Positions 34,330-42,979 of a stretch of 43,314 nucleotides of DNA are shown one piece after another. Below the pieces are notes generated by a model. It saw nothing but the letters and a program-made list of their open reading frames with translations. It did not search any database and was not told the origin of the DNA. The position numbers and the translations under genes are program-made. Each line of letters opens with the position of its first letter. The first letter of the stretch is position 1. The DNA lies in NCBI GenBank assembly GCA_937892695.1, contig CALBJK010000294.1, positions 1-43,314 on the forward strand. The letters run 5' to 3'. The DNA comes from an uncultured Prevotella sp. GTDB taxonomy: Bacteria > Bacteroidota > Bacteroidia > Bacteroidales > Bacteroidaceae.

Positions 34330-36267
34330 TTACCTCAATATTGTCTTTCCGCTGGCAGACGTTCCGTCCGTAAAGACAGCGCGTACTATCAACAGTCCGC
34401 GAGCTGTAGTGGCAACTGTTGCCGAAGCATTTCCCGGTCTTGCTGTGGCTACGGTGCGTCCGTCGGGAGTTACTACAGCTATGCAGCTTATAGTCTTGCC
34501 GCCGCTTACAGACAGTCCTTCATCCGTCGGCGTTACATTCAGCCTTAAACTGTTGTCGGCTTTGGCCGAAGCTATCCCTGACGAAACTGACGGTTGCAAC
34601 ACAAAGTCCATCCATGTGTACGACGACAACGGCTTGGCGTCGGGTATGCGTACTGTGTCGAATGTTGCGTCGTGGGCATCGGTCTGCTCCACGTTCACGC
34701 GCATGGTCTGGCCTTCGGGCGCAGTGTCAAAGCCGAGACTCTTCCATTCTATTGCGGCTTCTACTACGTAGTAGCGCGACCGCGAGTCGGTCACGGCGCG
34801 TATGCCTTGCGTCGATGTCTGTTTCCAGTTGTTGCCGTCGCCTTCCATTACGGTCAGTTTGCCGTCGCGCCCGAACACAATCTGGTAAATGCCCTTCTGC
34901 GGACGCGAGTCTGACAGGTTCTTTGTGTCAACAGACAGCTTCATCCCGTCGTCGTTTGTGCCGTCGTTGAGCGGAGTTGTGTCCGACGGACGCGCTATGA
35001 AGTAGAGCGAATCGGCATCGTAGGCCATGTCGGCAGTGGCTATGTTGCCCGTCTTTTCGTTGAACAACACTATCTGTTGGGCGTACGGCGTGAGATAACC
35101 TTCGCCCTTGGTGCGCTTGCCGTCGATTGTCGGACTGCTCTTCGGTGCACGTATCTTGTCGCGCAGATAGCCTTTTATGCAGTTTATGCCTTCGCCGGCA
35201 ATGCCTCCTACTGCCATGACGGTGGTGTCGTTGATTACCGAGAGCGAGTTCCACAGCACAGCTTTGTCTATACTCGTATAGAACGGAGCCGTCACGGCCT
35301 TGAAGTTCTCTGCGTTCTTGTCGCCCACAGCCACGAGCATAGAGTTCTTGTTACCATGTTTGTACGTCGACTGCCATGAGAGCACCGTCTCGCCCGAGGG
35401 CATCACGCGCAGATAGGGCGCGCCACCCGAAGGCAGCGGCGACAGCAGGTACTTAGTATCGAGAGCCTTGCGCCGGTCTGAGCTTGTAGCGTCTACATAG
35501 TAGTCGTTCCAGTTTTGTTCCAGACTGCAACGCACAGTTGTAGGGTAGAAGTCATTTATTCCGCTCCATCCGTTGTCCTCGATGGCTACGGCTATGGTCT
35601 GTCCGTCGGCCAGCAGCACCGGCACTGGCATACCGTCGCGGTGTTTCGGGCGGAACGATATTTTCTCCGCCTTGCCCCATGTCTGCCCTCCGTCAAACGA
35701 ACGGCACATCGATATTTGCTGCTCGTTGGTCGACTTATACGGCCCTTCGTCGGCAAAGTAGCATTGCAGTTCGCCTGATGGCAGTTGCAGGAACGACGGT
35801 TCCCAGCATCCGTTGTCGAATGTTGTCCCGGCATCGTTTATGAATATTTCGTCCGACCATGTCTCGCCCCCGTCCGTGCTTATTTTGCATCGTATGCCGA
35901 AGTGACGGTCGTCCGTAAACGGTTCGGACGGACGCGGGTTGTAGCCTACGACAATGCTTCCGTCGGCCAGCTGTATCAGGTCGGGTACACAGTTGGGCGT
36001 GTTGTTGTAGTTGGCGACAATCTTGCGTGCGTCGCTCCACGATGCTCCGTCGTTAGAGCTGAAGGCAATGTCTATGCCTCCGTGTTCGCATACAGCCATG
36101 AGTCGTCCGTCCTGTAGGCGGATTACGCGCGAGTAGCCGCCGTCGAAAATCTTCACTTGCGAAGCTCGGTCCCAGAATATGCGCGACCCGCTGTATGGTT
36201 CTACCTTGATTGCCGGGACTGTCAGCGGAATGCACAACGACAGTAGCAATGTAGTCATCAATTTCAT
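34330..36267 (-). CDS. Secreted sialidase-fold (BNR/Asp-box) glycosidase, possibly GH93, with CBM9-like and T9SS domains
   Basis: 645 aa with signal peptide MKLMTTLLLSLCIPLTVPA. Three Asp-boxes (SSNDGASW, STDGGETW, SFDGGQTW) show a six-bladed propeller in residues 25-385. The arginine triad and nucleophilic tyrosine of GH33 sialidases are not evident. Instead E156 (WEPSFLQLPSGE) and E230 (VAIEDNG) lie 74 apart, close to the spacing of the two catalytic glutamates in GH93 exo-arabinanase, so GH93 is my preferred but unproven call. Residues about 390-560 look like a CBM9/DOMON module (PTIDGKRTKGEGY; YYVVEAAIEWKSLGF). The end RTVATARPGNASATV...LLIVRAVFTDG resembles a T9SS sorting domain. Cotranscribed with the large GH43 gene. 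Confidence 0.75.
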   Translation of the reverse strand: MKLMTTLLLSLCIPLTVPAIKVEPYSGSRIFWDRASQVKIFDGGYSRVIRLQDGRLMAVCEHGGIDIAFSSNDGASWSDARKIVANYNNTPNCVPDLIQLADGSIVVGYNPRPSEPFTDDRHFGIRCKISTDGGETWSDEIFINDAGTTFDNGCWEPSFLQLPSGELQCYFADEGPYKSTNEQQISMCRSFDGGQTWGKAEKISFRPKHRDGMPVPVLLADGQTIAVAIEDNGWSGINDFYPTTVRCSLEQNWNDYYVDATSSDRRKALDTKYLLSPLPSGGAPYLRVMPSGETVLSWQSTYKHGNKNSMLVAVGDKNAENFKAVTAPFYTSIDKAVLWNSLSVINDTTVMAVGGIAGEGINCIKGYLRDKIRAPKSSPTIDGKRTKGEGYLTPYAQQIVLFNEKTGNIATADMAYDADSLYFIARPSDTTPLNDGTNDDGMKLSVDTKNLSDSRPQKGIYQIVFGRDGKLTVMEGDGNNWKQTSTQGIRAVTDSRSRYYVVEAAIEWKSLGFDTAPEGQTMRVNVEQTDAHDATFDTVRIPDAKPLSSYTWMDFVLQPSVSSGIASAKADNSLRLNVTPTDEGLSVSGGKTISCIAVVTPDGRTVATARPGNASATVATTARGLLIVRAVFTDGTSASGKTILR

Positions 36268-36396
36268 GTTCGTGTTTTTTGTTTATGGTTAATCGTTTTT
36301 GTCCTTTTGGAGTTTGGGTGAATACGTTTGTTTTTACATCAAATACCGATACTGGCAACCGGCTGCAAAATGCCAAGTACTGACTGCCAATTGGTC

Positions 36397-36490
36397 CATT
36401 TTCCAATAAGCCCCTTTTCACGTCCCAATATGCCGCATATTAGAGCCTGAAATGCGGCATATTGGACGCTGAAATGCGGCATTTCAGAAT
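36397..36490 (+). repeat. GCGGCATAT dispersed element, copy c
   Basis: The best preserved copy: CATTTTCCAATAAGCCCCTT, then AATATGCCGCATATTAG, CCTGAAATGCGGCATATTGG and GCTGAAATGCGGCATTTCAG, a nest of alternating direct and inverted GCGGCAT units. It lies about 130 bases upstream of the sialidase-fold gene. The 36268-36998 gap holds this copy, the REP cluster and a terminator; no gene is visible. Confidence 0.8.
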
Positions 36491-36517
36491 GCCGTTGTTT
36501 TTCAAGCGGATTTCCAC

Positions 36518-36595
36518 GTAGAGACACCCCTTTGGTGCGTCTCCTAAGCAGAAATGCCATCCACGGTGTAGAGACGCCACTCCGGTGCGTCTCCC
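36518..36595 (+). repeat. Two class B REP elements, forward
   Basis: GTAGAGACACCCCTTTGGTG CGTCTCC (36518-36544) and GTAGAGACGCCACTCCGGTG CGTCTCCC (36568-36595). Same plan as class A: GTAG, then a GAGACGC/GCGTCTC hairpin. Confidence 0.7.
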
Positions 36596-36694
36596 AAGCG
36601 TAATGCCATCCACGAAATGGGTATGCGTCTTCCAAGCGTAATGCCATCAACGGATATACGTGTTTTGTTGACTATGCCGCTACTTCGTGGGTGT

Positions 36695-36722
36695 GAGACG
36701 CACCAGAGTGGCGTCTCTACAC
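36695..36722 (-). repeat. Class B REP element, reverse
   Basis: GAGACGCACCAGAGTGGCGT followed by CTCTACAC, inverted relative to the two forward copies at 36.5 kb. Confidence 0.75.
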
Positions 36723-36744
36723 CGTGGGTGGCACTCTTGTTTGG

Positions 36745-36772
36745 GCGGACGCACGAGCCGTGCTTCCCTACA
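36745..36772 (-). repeat. Class A REP element, variant arm
   Basis: GCGGACGCACGAGCCGTGCT followed by TCCCTACA; identical to the RAYT-flanking REPs except one base in the second arm, G to T. Confidence 0.8.
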
Positions 36773-36795
36773 TGCTGGGTGGCTCTTTTGTTTGT

Positions 36796-36823
36796 GAGAC
36801 GCACCGGAGTAGCGTCTCTACAC
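36796..36823 (-). repeat. Class B REP element, reverse
   Basis: GAGACGCACCGGAGTAGCGT followed by CTCTACAC, with the same flanking CCGTGGGTGGCA as the copy at 36695. About 100 bases including A and B elements are duplicated here (36695-36772 versus 36796-36873). Confidence 0.75.
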
Positions 36824-36845
36824 CGTGGGTGGCATTCTTGTTTGT

Positions 36846-36873
36846 GCGGACGCACTGGACGTGCTTCCCTACA
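36846..36873 (-). repeat. Class A REP element, degenerate
   Basis: GCGGACGCACTGGACGTGCT followed by TCCCTACA; second member of the duplicated A/B block. Confidence 0.7.
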
Positions 36874-36891
36874 TGCTGTTGCAGTAAATGT

Positions 36892-36951
36892 AAAAAACGC
36901 GGGGCGGACTTTCCTTTATATATCAAGGTCAGACCCGTCCCGTTGTTTTTC
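36892..36951 (-). terminator. Likely intrinsic terminator of the SusC-SusD-lipoprotein operon
   Basis: On the minus strand an imperfect GC-rich stem (AACGGGACGGGTC with TCCGCCCCGCG) is followed by GTTTTTTACA. It lies about 50 bases past the lipoprotein stop and before the REP cluster, so the sialidase-fold and GH43 genes probably have their own promoter. Confidence 0.5.
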
Positions 36952-36998
36952 TTCTGGTCTTTATTCATTCAGACCAGACGCATTCATATCGGTAGATA

Positions 36999-37985
36999 TC
37001 ACTCTATTACAAATCTCACACGTGTCGTGGCGGTAGCCTTTGCGTTCTCCTTCGATGTGCGTACGAGCGTGTACGTGCCGTCGGGGAGTGTCAAGTCGAT
37101 GGCCGTGCCGGACTTTACTTCCTTGCCGTCGGCATAGAACTTCACGTCACCTTCGCTGTCGGTCACAAACTCGGGAACTACGTTCTTCGGATCGGCTCCT
37201 TCTGGAAGCAAAAGGGTGTAGGTGAGCAGGTCTTTATAGTAAGCGTTACGGGTTTGCTTTGCAACCGCGTCACCAATATTGAAACTCTTGAACTCGGGAT
37301 AAATGACAGTGATGAGTGTGTAGTCGCGCGTATCGCCAGAAAGTGATACAGTCTGCAACTTCAGCGTCTTTGTAAAGTTGTACTTTGTCTTTTCTGTCCA
37401 GAGTTTACCGTCAACATACAGTTTCGTAGAATCAGATAATGTTTCGAACGAAAGATTTTGTTTTGTGGCGTTGAGCTTCACCTCTTTTTCTTTGAAAACT
37501 TGTTTTGTCGGGAAATTAAGTACCCAGTTGTTTTCGTCTATTTCCGTAGCTTCGTATGTATTCGGGTAGACGTAAGAGTAGAGTTTCGTGATTTTCGTCG
37601 CATCGTCAGTGACATTGACATCAAACGCTATGGTATCTCTTTTTCCATTGTTCCCCATGTAAGTGTCAGCAGTATTGGCTATGCAAACAACGTGGTAGTG
37701 TCCTGGCGAAGAGTATGCGTAGGTGTAGATGTTCTTCGACATCGGTACACCGATATTTTTTTCCGATATGGCTTTATAATAATCGTGCCCTGCATCTCCT
37801 GTCCATATTGACTTAGAATCGGCTACTCCGCTGAACGTGATTGTCATAGACTGTCCTACGGATAGTTCCAGCTTATCTATATTAAATGCTGCCACAGGAA
37901 TGCGTGCCTCTTCGTTTTCGTCCGAGCATGCGGCTATGGACAGTGCGGCCATTAGGAGAATGAATATGTTGAATCTGTTCTTCAT
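36999..37985 (-). CDS. SusE/F-position surface lipoprotein
   Basis: A 328-aa lipoprotein; C20 in the lipobox SIAAC would be lipidated, and the following SDENEE acidic stretch is typical of lipoproteins exported to the Bacteroidota cell surface. Residues about 30-130 resemble a PKD-like beta-sandwich (VAAFNIDKLELSVGQSMTITF; SPGHYHVVCIANT). About 220-328 hold a second beta domain (FNIGDAVAKQTRNAYY; GDVKFYADGKEVKSGTAIDL). By position directly after susD (24-base gap) it is probably a surface glycan-binding protein; its sequence does not identify the ligand. No enzyme motif is seen. Confidence 0.82.
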   Translation of the reverse strand: MKNRFNIFILLMAALSIAACSDENEEARIPVAAFNIDKLELSVGQSMTITFSGVADSKSIWTGDAGHDYYKAISEKNIGVPMSKNIYTYAYSSPGHYHVVCIANTADTYMGNNGKRDTIAFDVNVTDDATKITKLYSYVYPNTYEATEIDENNWVLNFPTKQVFKEKEVKLNATKQNLSFETLSDSTKLYVDGKLWTEKTKYNFTKTLKLQTVSLSGDTRDYTLITVIYPEFKSFNIGDAVAKQTRNAYYKDLLTYTLLLPEGADPKNVVPEFVTDSEGDVKFYADGKEVKSGTAIDLTLPDGTYTLVRTSKENAKATATTRVRFVIE

Positions 37986-38009
37986 ATTTTATTGTTATTA
38001 CTCGATTGA

Positions 38010-39698
38010 TTAATATCCGGGATTCTGTGTCACAACACCGTTAGACACGTCAAATTCGGTCTGCGGAATTGGGAAAATCTCGTTGCGCCCTTTCAAGAAC
38101 GAAGATCCGCGCTGGTTAGTACGGTTTTCTGAATAGGCATGCATGAGTTTGTCTGCACGTCCTTGTCTTACAATATCGAAGAAACGCTCCCACTCGAATG
38201 CCAGTTCCATACGGCGTTCTTCCCAGATCTGGTCACGGATGAAGCCGTAGCCGCCCGCTATGTACAACACCGAACTGTTGTTCAGAGTGTTTACTTGTCT
38301 CTTACATTTGTTGAGTTGTTTGAGAGCAAGCTCGCCTTCTCCGCATTCATTTAGAGCTTCGGCATACATCAGCACAACGTCGGCATAGCGTATGATGCGA
38401 CGGTTGCGTCCGTTGTCTCCTCCGTAGAGAGGCTTGTCCTTTTTCGGCGTGTACCATTTAAGCGATACGTAACGGCCTTCTCCTCCCTGCCATATCTCTC
38501 CGTCAAATGTAGTTGTCTGATGGCCTATGCAGAAACTCTTACGTACGTCGTTGCCGAAAATGGTATTGAGAAGGGCGTTGTTTGCATAGATTTTCGTCTG
38601 ACCGACATCGAAGAATTCGAGTCCGGCACCTTCGTTGGTATCTCCGCTTGTACCGTCAGCACTTTCTTTGAAAACGATTTCAAATACCGAACCTTTGCAG
38701 AATTCGCCGTCCTTGTAGAACTGGAACAGGTAAGAGTTCTTGTCACCATTGTGCAATGAACTGCCATAATAGTCTTTATACTCCAGAGAGTAAGCCTTGT
38801 ATATGTCTTCCAGTTTAGTGTCGGCTGTTTCGTATGGGTCACTTTCGCTGTTAAGCTCTTTAGGCTTGAACCACAGACGCTTTCGGAGCGATTCCCAGTC
38901 TTCCTTGCCGTCATACTTCAGCATCTGGCCGAATGTCATAGCCTTGCCTTCTACCATGTAGTCGCCGAGCTGCTTCATTTCTTGCCACGTCTCCGACTGC
39001 TTACCAGGGGTAGATTCGTACATCAGCACCTTCATCAACAGGGCTACGGCTGCACCTTTAGTGGCTTTGCCTTGCTCGTTGTCTTCATAAACAGAGGGCA
39101 GCATGATTGCGGCCTCACGCAGGTCTTTCTCTATGTAGTCGTAGCATTCTTTGAGAGAGCTGCGCGGTATGACCAGCTTCTCTACGCTTTCGCTCTCGGG
39201 ACGGATTGGCACACCGCCGAAGGTGCGCACAAGGTTGAAGTAGTAGTAGGCGCGCAGAAACTTGGCTTGGCCGTAAATCTGGCGTATGCCTTGGTAGGCC
39301 GTGTACTGGTCGGTAGAAAGATGCACACGGTCGATGTTGTATATGACCTGATTGGCGCGGTGAACTCCCTTATAATAGATTTGCCAACGTTTGAGAATCC
39401 AAGAGTTGGAGTTGTTGAAACGGAAATTGACGAGCTGTCCCATCTCTGAAGAAAGACCTTCGTCAGTCCCAATTACATCGTCGCCACAGGCTTCGCCGAA
39501 TCGCCAGTCCGAATTGTTGAGCTGGTCGGTCTGAAGAACGTCATAGGCGGCATCGAGAGCCGACTGCATTTTGTACTGGGTGTCGTAGAAGTTCTTGTCG
39601 GTAGAGTAGCCCTCAACTTCCTTGTCAAGAAAATCGCTGCAACCGGCGAGTGACATCGCGCACCCTATTATTGCGAATTTGAAAAATATCTTGTTCAT
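38010..39698 (-). CDS. SusD/RagB-family glycan-binding lipoprotein
   Basis: A 562-aa outer-membrane lipoprotein that caps the SusC channel and delivers oligosaccharides to it. The lipobox is SLAGC with C20. The start SDFLDKEVEGYSTDKNFYDT and the helical TPR-like body (LRAYYYFNLVRTFGGVPI, RYADVVLMYAEALNECGEGE, VNTLNNSSVLYIAG) are classical SusD. The C-terminus (EERRMELAFEWERFFDIVRQG, NEIFPIPQTEFDVSNGVVTQNPGY) is the family ending. It starts 14 bases after the SusC stop. The glycan bound is not readable. Confidence 0.97.
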   Translation of the reverse strand: MNKIFFKFAIIGCAMSLAGCSDFLDKEVEGYSTDKNFYDTQYKMQSALDAAYDVLQTDQLNNSDWRFGEACGDDVIGTDEGLSSEMGQLVNFRFNNSNSWILKRWQIYYKGVHRANQVIYNIDRVHLSTDQYTAYQGIRQIYGQAKFLRAYYYFNLVRTFGGVPIRPESESVEKLVIPRSSLKECYDYIEKDLREAAIMLPSVYEDNEQGKATKGAAVALLMKVLMYESTPGKQSETWQEMKQLGDYMVEGKAMTFGQMLKYDGKEDWESLRKRLWFKPKELNSESDPYETADTKLEDIYKAYSLEYKDYYGSSLHNGDKNSYLFQFYKDGEFCKGSVFEIVFKESADGTSGDTNEGAGLEFFDVGQTKIYANNALLNTIFGNDVRKSFCIGHQTTTFDGEIWQGGEGRYVSLKWYTPKKDKPLYGGDNGRNRRIIRYADVVLMYAEALNECGEGELALKQLNKCKRQVNTLNNSSVLYIAGGYGFIRDQIWEERRMELAFEWERFFDIVRQGRADKLMHAYSENRTNQRGSSFLKGRNEIFPIPQTEFDVSNGVVTQNPGY

Positions 39699-39712
39699 GT
39701 TCTGTACTGTTG

Positions 39713-42700
39713 TTAAATTCCGAGTTTCACACCGAATGTGAACGAACGGGCCTGAGGATAGTTGCCTTGGTCGACACCCATGTTGAGGTTGTTGCTTTCA
39801 GTCCCGACAACCTTTCCTACTTCGGGGTCGAGTCCGTCATAGCCTGTTATGGTCAGCAGGTTGTAGGCGGTGAGTGACAGAGCGAGATTGGTTATCTTCA
39901 GCTTGGAGAGTATGCTCTGCGGAAAGGTGTAGGTCAGCCGCAGTTCTTTCAGACGGACGTAAGAACCGTCCTTTACAAAGAAGTCGCTGGCGCGGAAGTT
40001 GCGGGCGGCATCACCGCTGCGCAGGTCGGGAACGGTAGCGTTGGTATTCATAGGCAACCATTTTCGACTGTCGGCAAGCTGTCCCGACCAGTTCTTCTCC
40101 ATAAGGTCGGCATAGACATTGCCGTTGGCGGCATTGTAGAGATAATAGTCGGTGACGTTGAAAATCTTGTTGCCGGTCTGTCCTTGGAAGAACAGACTGA
40201 GGTCTATGTTTTTGTAGCCTACCGACATCGGCACACCGAATACAAAGTCAGGCAGGGGGGAACCGAGGAATGTACGGTCTTCAGCGGTGATGTTATGGTC
40301 GCCGTTAAGGTCTTTGAACCGGAAATCACCGGGATGGGTAGTCTGGTTGACATCGAGCTTATTAGGATCATATTGGGCACTTGCATGTATTTCGTCGTAA
40401 GACTGGAAAATCCCGTCTGTGACATATCCGTAGAAACTTCCTATAGGTTGGCCAACGACTGTCTTTGTCACATAGTCGACAATGCTACCCTCGTCAAGGT
40501 AAGAACCCCACACAGGTTCGTTGCCAGTACCAAGACTTACGACCTTGTTCTTTATCCACGAGAGGTTGAAGCCTACTTCGTAACGCCAGTCCTTGCCGAT
40601 ATTGTCACGCCAGCGGGCATCATATTCCCAACCGTAGTTGCGGACAGCTCCGGCATTGGTCATTGGTGATGTGTCGAGACCGGCCGAGCTGACTGTCGGC
40701 ACACGCAGAAGCATGTCGGAGGTCTTGCGGTTGAAGTATTCAATGGTAAAGGTCAGACGGTTGTTGAACAGTCCTAAGTCGAGGGCGGCGTTGTAGCTCT
40801 CGCTCTTCTCCCATTTTATGCCGTCGTTGCCAAGAACGGTGGCGGTAGATCCCTGATAGAGAATTTCGTTGCCGAAGCCGTAGGGATAGTTGAAGCCCGA
40901 TGTGAGATAGGTGTAACGCGAAAGCACGTCGATACGGTTGTTACCGAGCAGGCCGTAGCCTACACGGAGTTTACCCGAAGATAGCCAGCCACGCAGGGGC
41001 TGCATGAACTTCTCGTTGGAGAACTTCCATCCCAGTGACACTGACGGGAATACGCCCCAACGGTTTTTCTTTGCAAACTTTGACGAACCGTCTACACGGA
41101 CGTTGGCTTGAAGCAGATAGGTGTCGTTAAGGCTATAATTGACACGCCCGATGAAGCCGACGGCAGTCCACTCGTTGGGTACGCCGTATGCCTTGTCGCC
41201 TGTGAAAGCACTCGACAGGTAGTGGTAATATGAGGCGTTGCTCGGAGTGCCCTTGCGGTTGCCCTGCAGGTAGTCGTATTTGTAGCCCTCGGCTGTCTGT
41301 CCGGCGAGCACGGTGAGGTTGTGGTGTTTGTCGTTCCACATAAACGTGAGCAGGTTGTTTATCTCCCACTTGTTGGTGCGGGCCTCTTGCTTGTAGACCG
41401 ACGTGAGGTCGCCGGGCATAGAGAAGTCCTCGTCGAGCTTGTTGACCTCGTAGAAGTTGCTGTTCGACTGTGGGGTGGTGTAGTAGGAAGCTTTAAACTG
41501 GTAGGTGAGATACTTGCAGAGCTTGGCATCTAGACTGACGTTCATGTCGAGACGGTCGCGGTGCATTTCAGAGTGGTCGCGGGCCAATATGGCTACCGGA
41601 TGGCTTGTCGACCAGTAGCCCTTCGAATCGTACATCATCGTCATCGGGTTCTGGTAGAGAGCCTGTTTCAGAATGCTCGACGAGCCTTCTGGAACACCGT
41701 TCTGTTTTTCGTATGTATAGGCCAAGTTGGCTGTCATGGTGAGCCACTTGACAAGCTGTGTCTTCACGTTGATGCGGGCATTGAAGCGTTTGTACGACGA
41801 GGTGTTGACAATACCGTTCTCGCCGTAGTAGCTCGCACTGGCCAGATACTGGGTGCGGTCTGATCCACCAGACACCGACACGCCGTGCGACTGTTTGAAG
41901 CCGGTGCGCGTTATGGCATCCCACCAACTCGACGGCGAATTGTTGCGCACGGTGTCGATGAGCTGCTGCTTGGCAGGGTCATAAGAGTAAGAGCCGTCCG
42001 GATTCTTGGTCATATACATGCGTCCGTCGGCCGAGTAGGTTGACGAACCGTTCACGTAGTCCATCATCAGGGCATACTGCTCGGTGTTCATAACATCGAT
42101 GGTTTTCCACGGATTGGAAATGCCGACATAGCCGTCGTAAGTGATTTTTGTCTTGCCGCTCTTACCGCTCTTAGTGGTGATGGCGACGACACCGTTGGCG
42201 GCACGCGAACCGTAGACCGCACTCGATGCTGCATCCTTGAACACCTCGACATTGGCTATGTCGTTAGGGTTGAGCCAGTCGATGTTGTCGACGATGAAAC
42301 CGTCGACTACGTACAGCGGATCGGCATCGTTGACAGTTCCGGTACCGCGTATCTTGATTGTGGTGCTGCTACCCGGGGCACCGGTGTTCTGGATGATGTT
42401 AACGCCGGCTGCGCGTCCCTGCATGGCCTGGAGGGCGTTGGACACGGGCAGGTCGTTGATATCCTTGCCGGCTATTGACGAGATAGAACCTGTCACGTCG
42501 CTCTTTTTCTGTACGCCGTAGCCTATGACCACCAGTTCGTCGAGCAACTTGGAGTCGGACACCATAGCCACACTGATACGTGTGCGTCCGTTCAGGCTGA
42601 CTTCCTGACGGGTGTAGCCCATGTAAGTGAATTCGAGCGTAGCCTTGGCAGGAACGCTGACGGTGAAGTTGCCGTCGATGTCGGTGATGGCACCGCTTCC

Positions 42701-42859
42701 GGCTACACCTTTCTCCTTGACGGTGACTCCGGTCAACGGTTCTTTGTTCTCGCTGTCTACTACTGTTCCCTTTACCGTCACTTTCTGGGCGTAGCCCATA
42801 ACGGCGAACAGTAACATCAGAAGAATGAGTGTGATGCCCTTTGACTTGTTTCTTAGCAT
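39713..42859 (-). CDS. SusC/RagA TonB-dependent outer-membrane transporter
   Basis: A 1048-aa glycan importer. I start at ATG 42859, which gives the signal peptide MLRNKSKGITLILLMLLFAV; the frame runs on upstream to 42913. Residues about 25-105 are the carboxypeptidase-regulatory-like N-terminal domain (VKGTVVDSENKEPLTGVTV). The TonB box and plug begin at about 115-200 (LLDELVVIGYGVQKKSDVTGS; NALQAMQGRAAGVNI; LYVVDGF; VEVFKDAASSAVYGSRAANGV). The rest is a 22-strand barrel, with the C-terminal RSFTFGVKLGI ending. First gene of the PUL operon with SusD. The T9SS gene to the right ends 120 bases upstream, with an AGTGCGC/GCGCACT hairpin (42895-42924) in the gap. Confidence 0.97.
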   Translation of the reverse strand: MLRNKSKGITLILLMLLFAVMGYAQKVTVKGTVVDSENKEPLTGVTVKEKGVAGSGAITDIDGNFTVSVPAKATLEFTYMGYTRQEVSLNGRTRISVAMVSDSKLLDELVVIGYGVQKKSDVTGSISSIAGKDINDLPVSNALQAMQGRAAGVNIIQNTGAPGSSTTIKIRGTGTVNDADPLYVVDGFIVDNIDWLNPNDIANVEVFKDAASSAVYGSRAANGVVAITTKSGKSGKTKITYDGYVGISNPWKTIDVMNTEQYALMMDYVNGSSTYSADGRMYMTKNPDGSYSYDPAKQQLIDTVRNNSPSSWWDAITRTGFKQSHGVSVSGGSDRTQYLASASYYGENGIVNTSSYKRFNARINVKTQLVKWLTMTANLAYTYEKQNGVPEGSSSILKQALYQNPMTMMYDSKGYWSTSHPVAILARDHSEMHRDRLDMNVSLDAKLCKYLTYQFKASYYTTPQSNSNFYEVNKLDEDFSMPGDLTSVYKQEARTNKWEINNLLTFMWNDKHHNLTVLAGQTAEGYKYDYLQGNRKGTPSNASYYHYLSSAFTGDKAYGVPNEWTAVGFIGRVNYSLNDTYLLQANVRVDGSSKFAKKNRWGVFPSVSLGWKFSNEKFMQPLRGWLSSGKLRVGYGLLGNNRIDVLSRYTYLTSGFNYPYGFGNEILYQGSTATVLGNDGIKWEKSESYNAALDLGLFNNRLTFTIEYFNRKTSDMLLRVPTVSSAGLDTSPMTNAGAVRNYGWEYDARWRDNIGKDWRYEVGFNLSWIKNKVVSLGTGNEPVWGSYLDEGSIVDYVTKTVVGQPIGSFYGYVTDGIFQSYDEIHASAQYDPNKLDVNQTTHPGDFRFKDLNGDHNITAEDRTFLGSPLPDFVFGVPMSVGYKNIDLSLFFQGQTGNKIFNVTDYYLYNAANGNVYADLMEKNWSGQLADSRKWLPMNTNATVPDLRSGDAARNFRASDFFVKDGSYVRLKELRLTYTFPQSILSKLKITNLALSLTAYNLLTITGYDGLDPEVGKVVGTESNNLNMGVDQGNYPQARSFTFGVKLGI

Positions 42860-42979
42860 ATTGTCGCTTGTTTGTATCTTTATAAATATGGAGTGCGCTT
42901 GCTTGCTAGGCAATGCGCACTACCTTTTACTTTGCATTGGACAGACGGTGCTTACCAATCTTGTCCATCAGAATGAATA

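Noticed and set aside
34330..36267. Confident annotation as a sialidase (GH33)
   Set aside because: Asp-boxes alone do not prove sialidase activity, and the GH33 arginine triad and nucleophile tyrosine could not be located.
36544..37036. Small plus- and minus-strand frames in the REP cluster
   Set aside because: They consist of translated REP elements and lack any conserved domain or start context.
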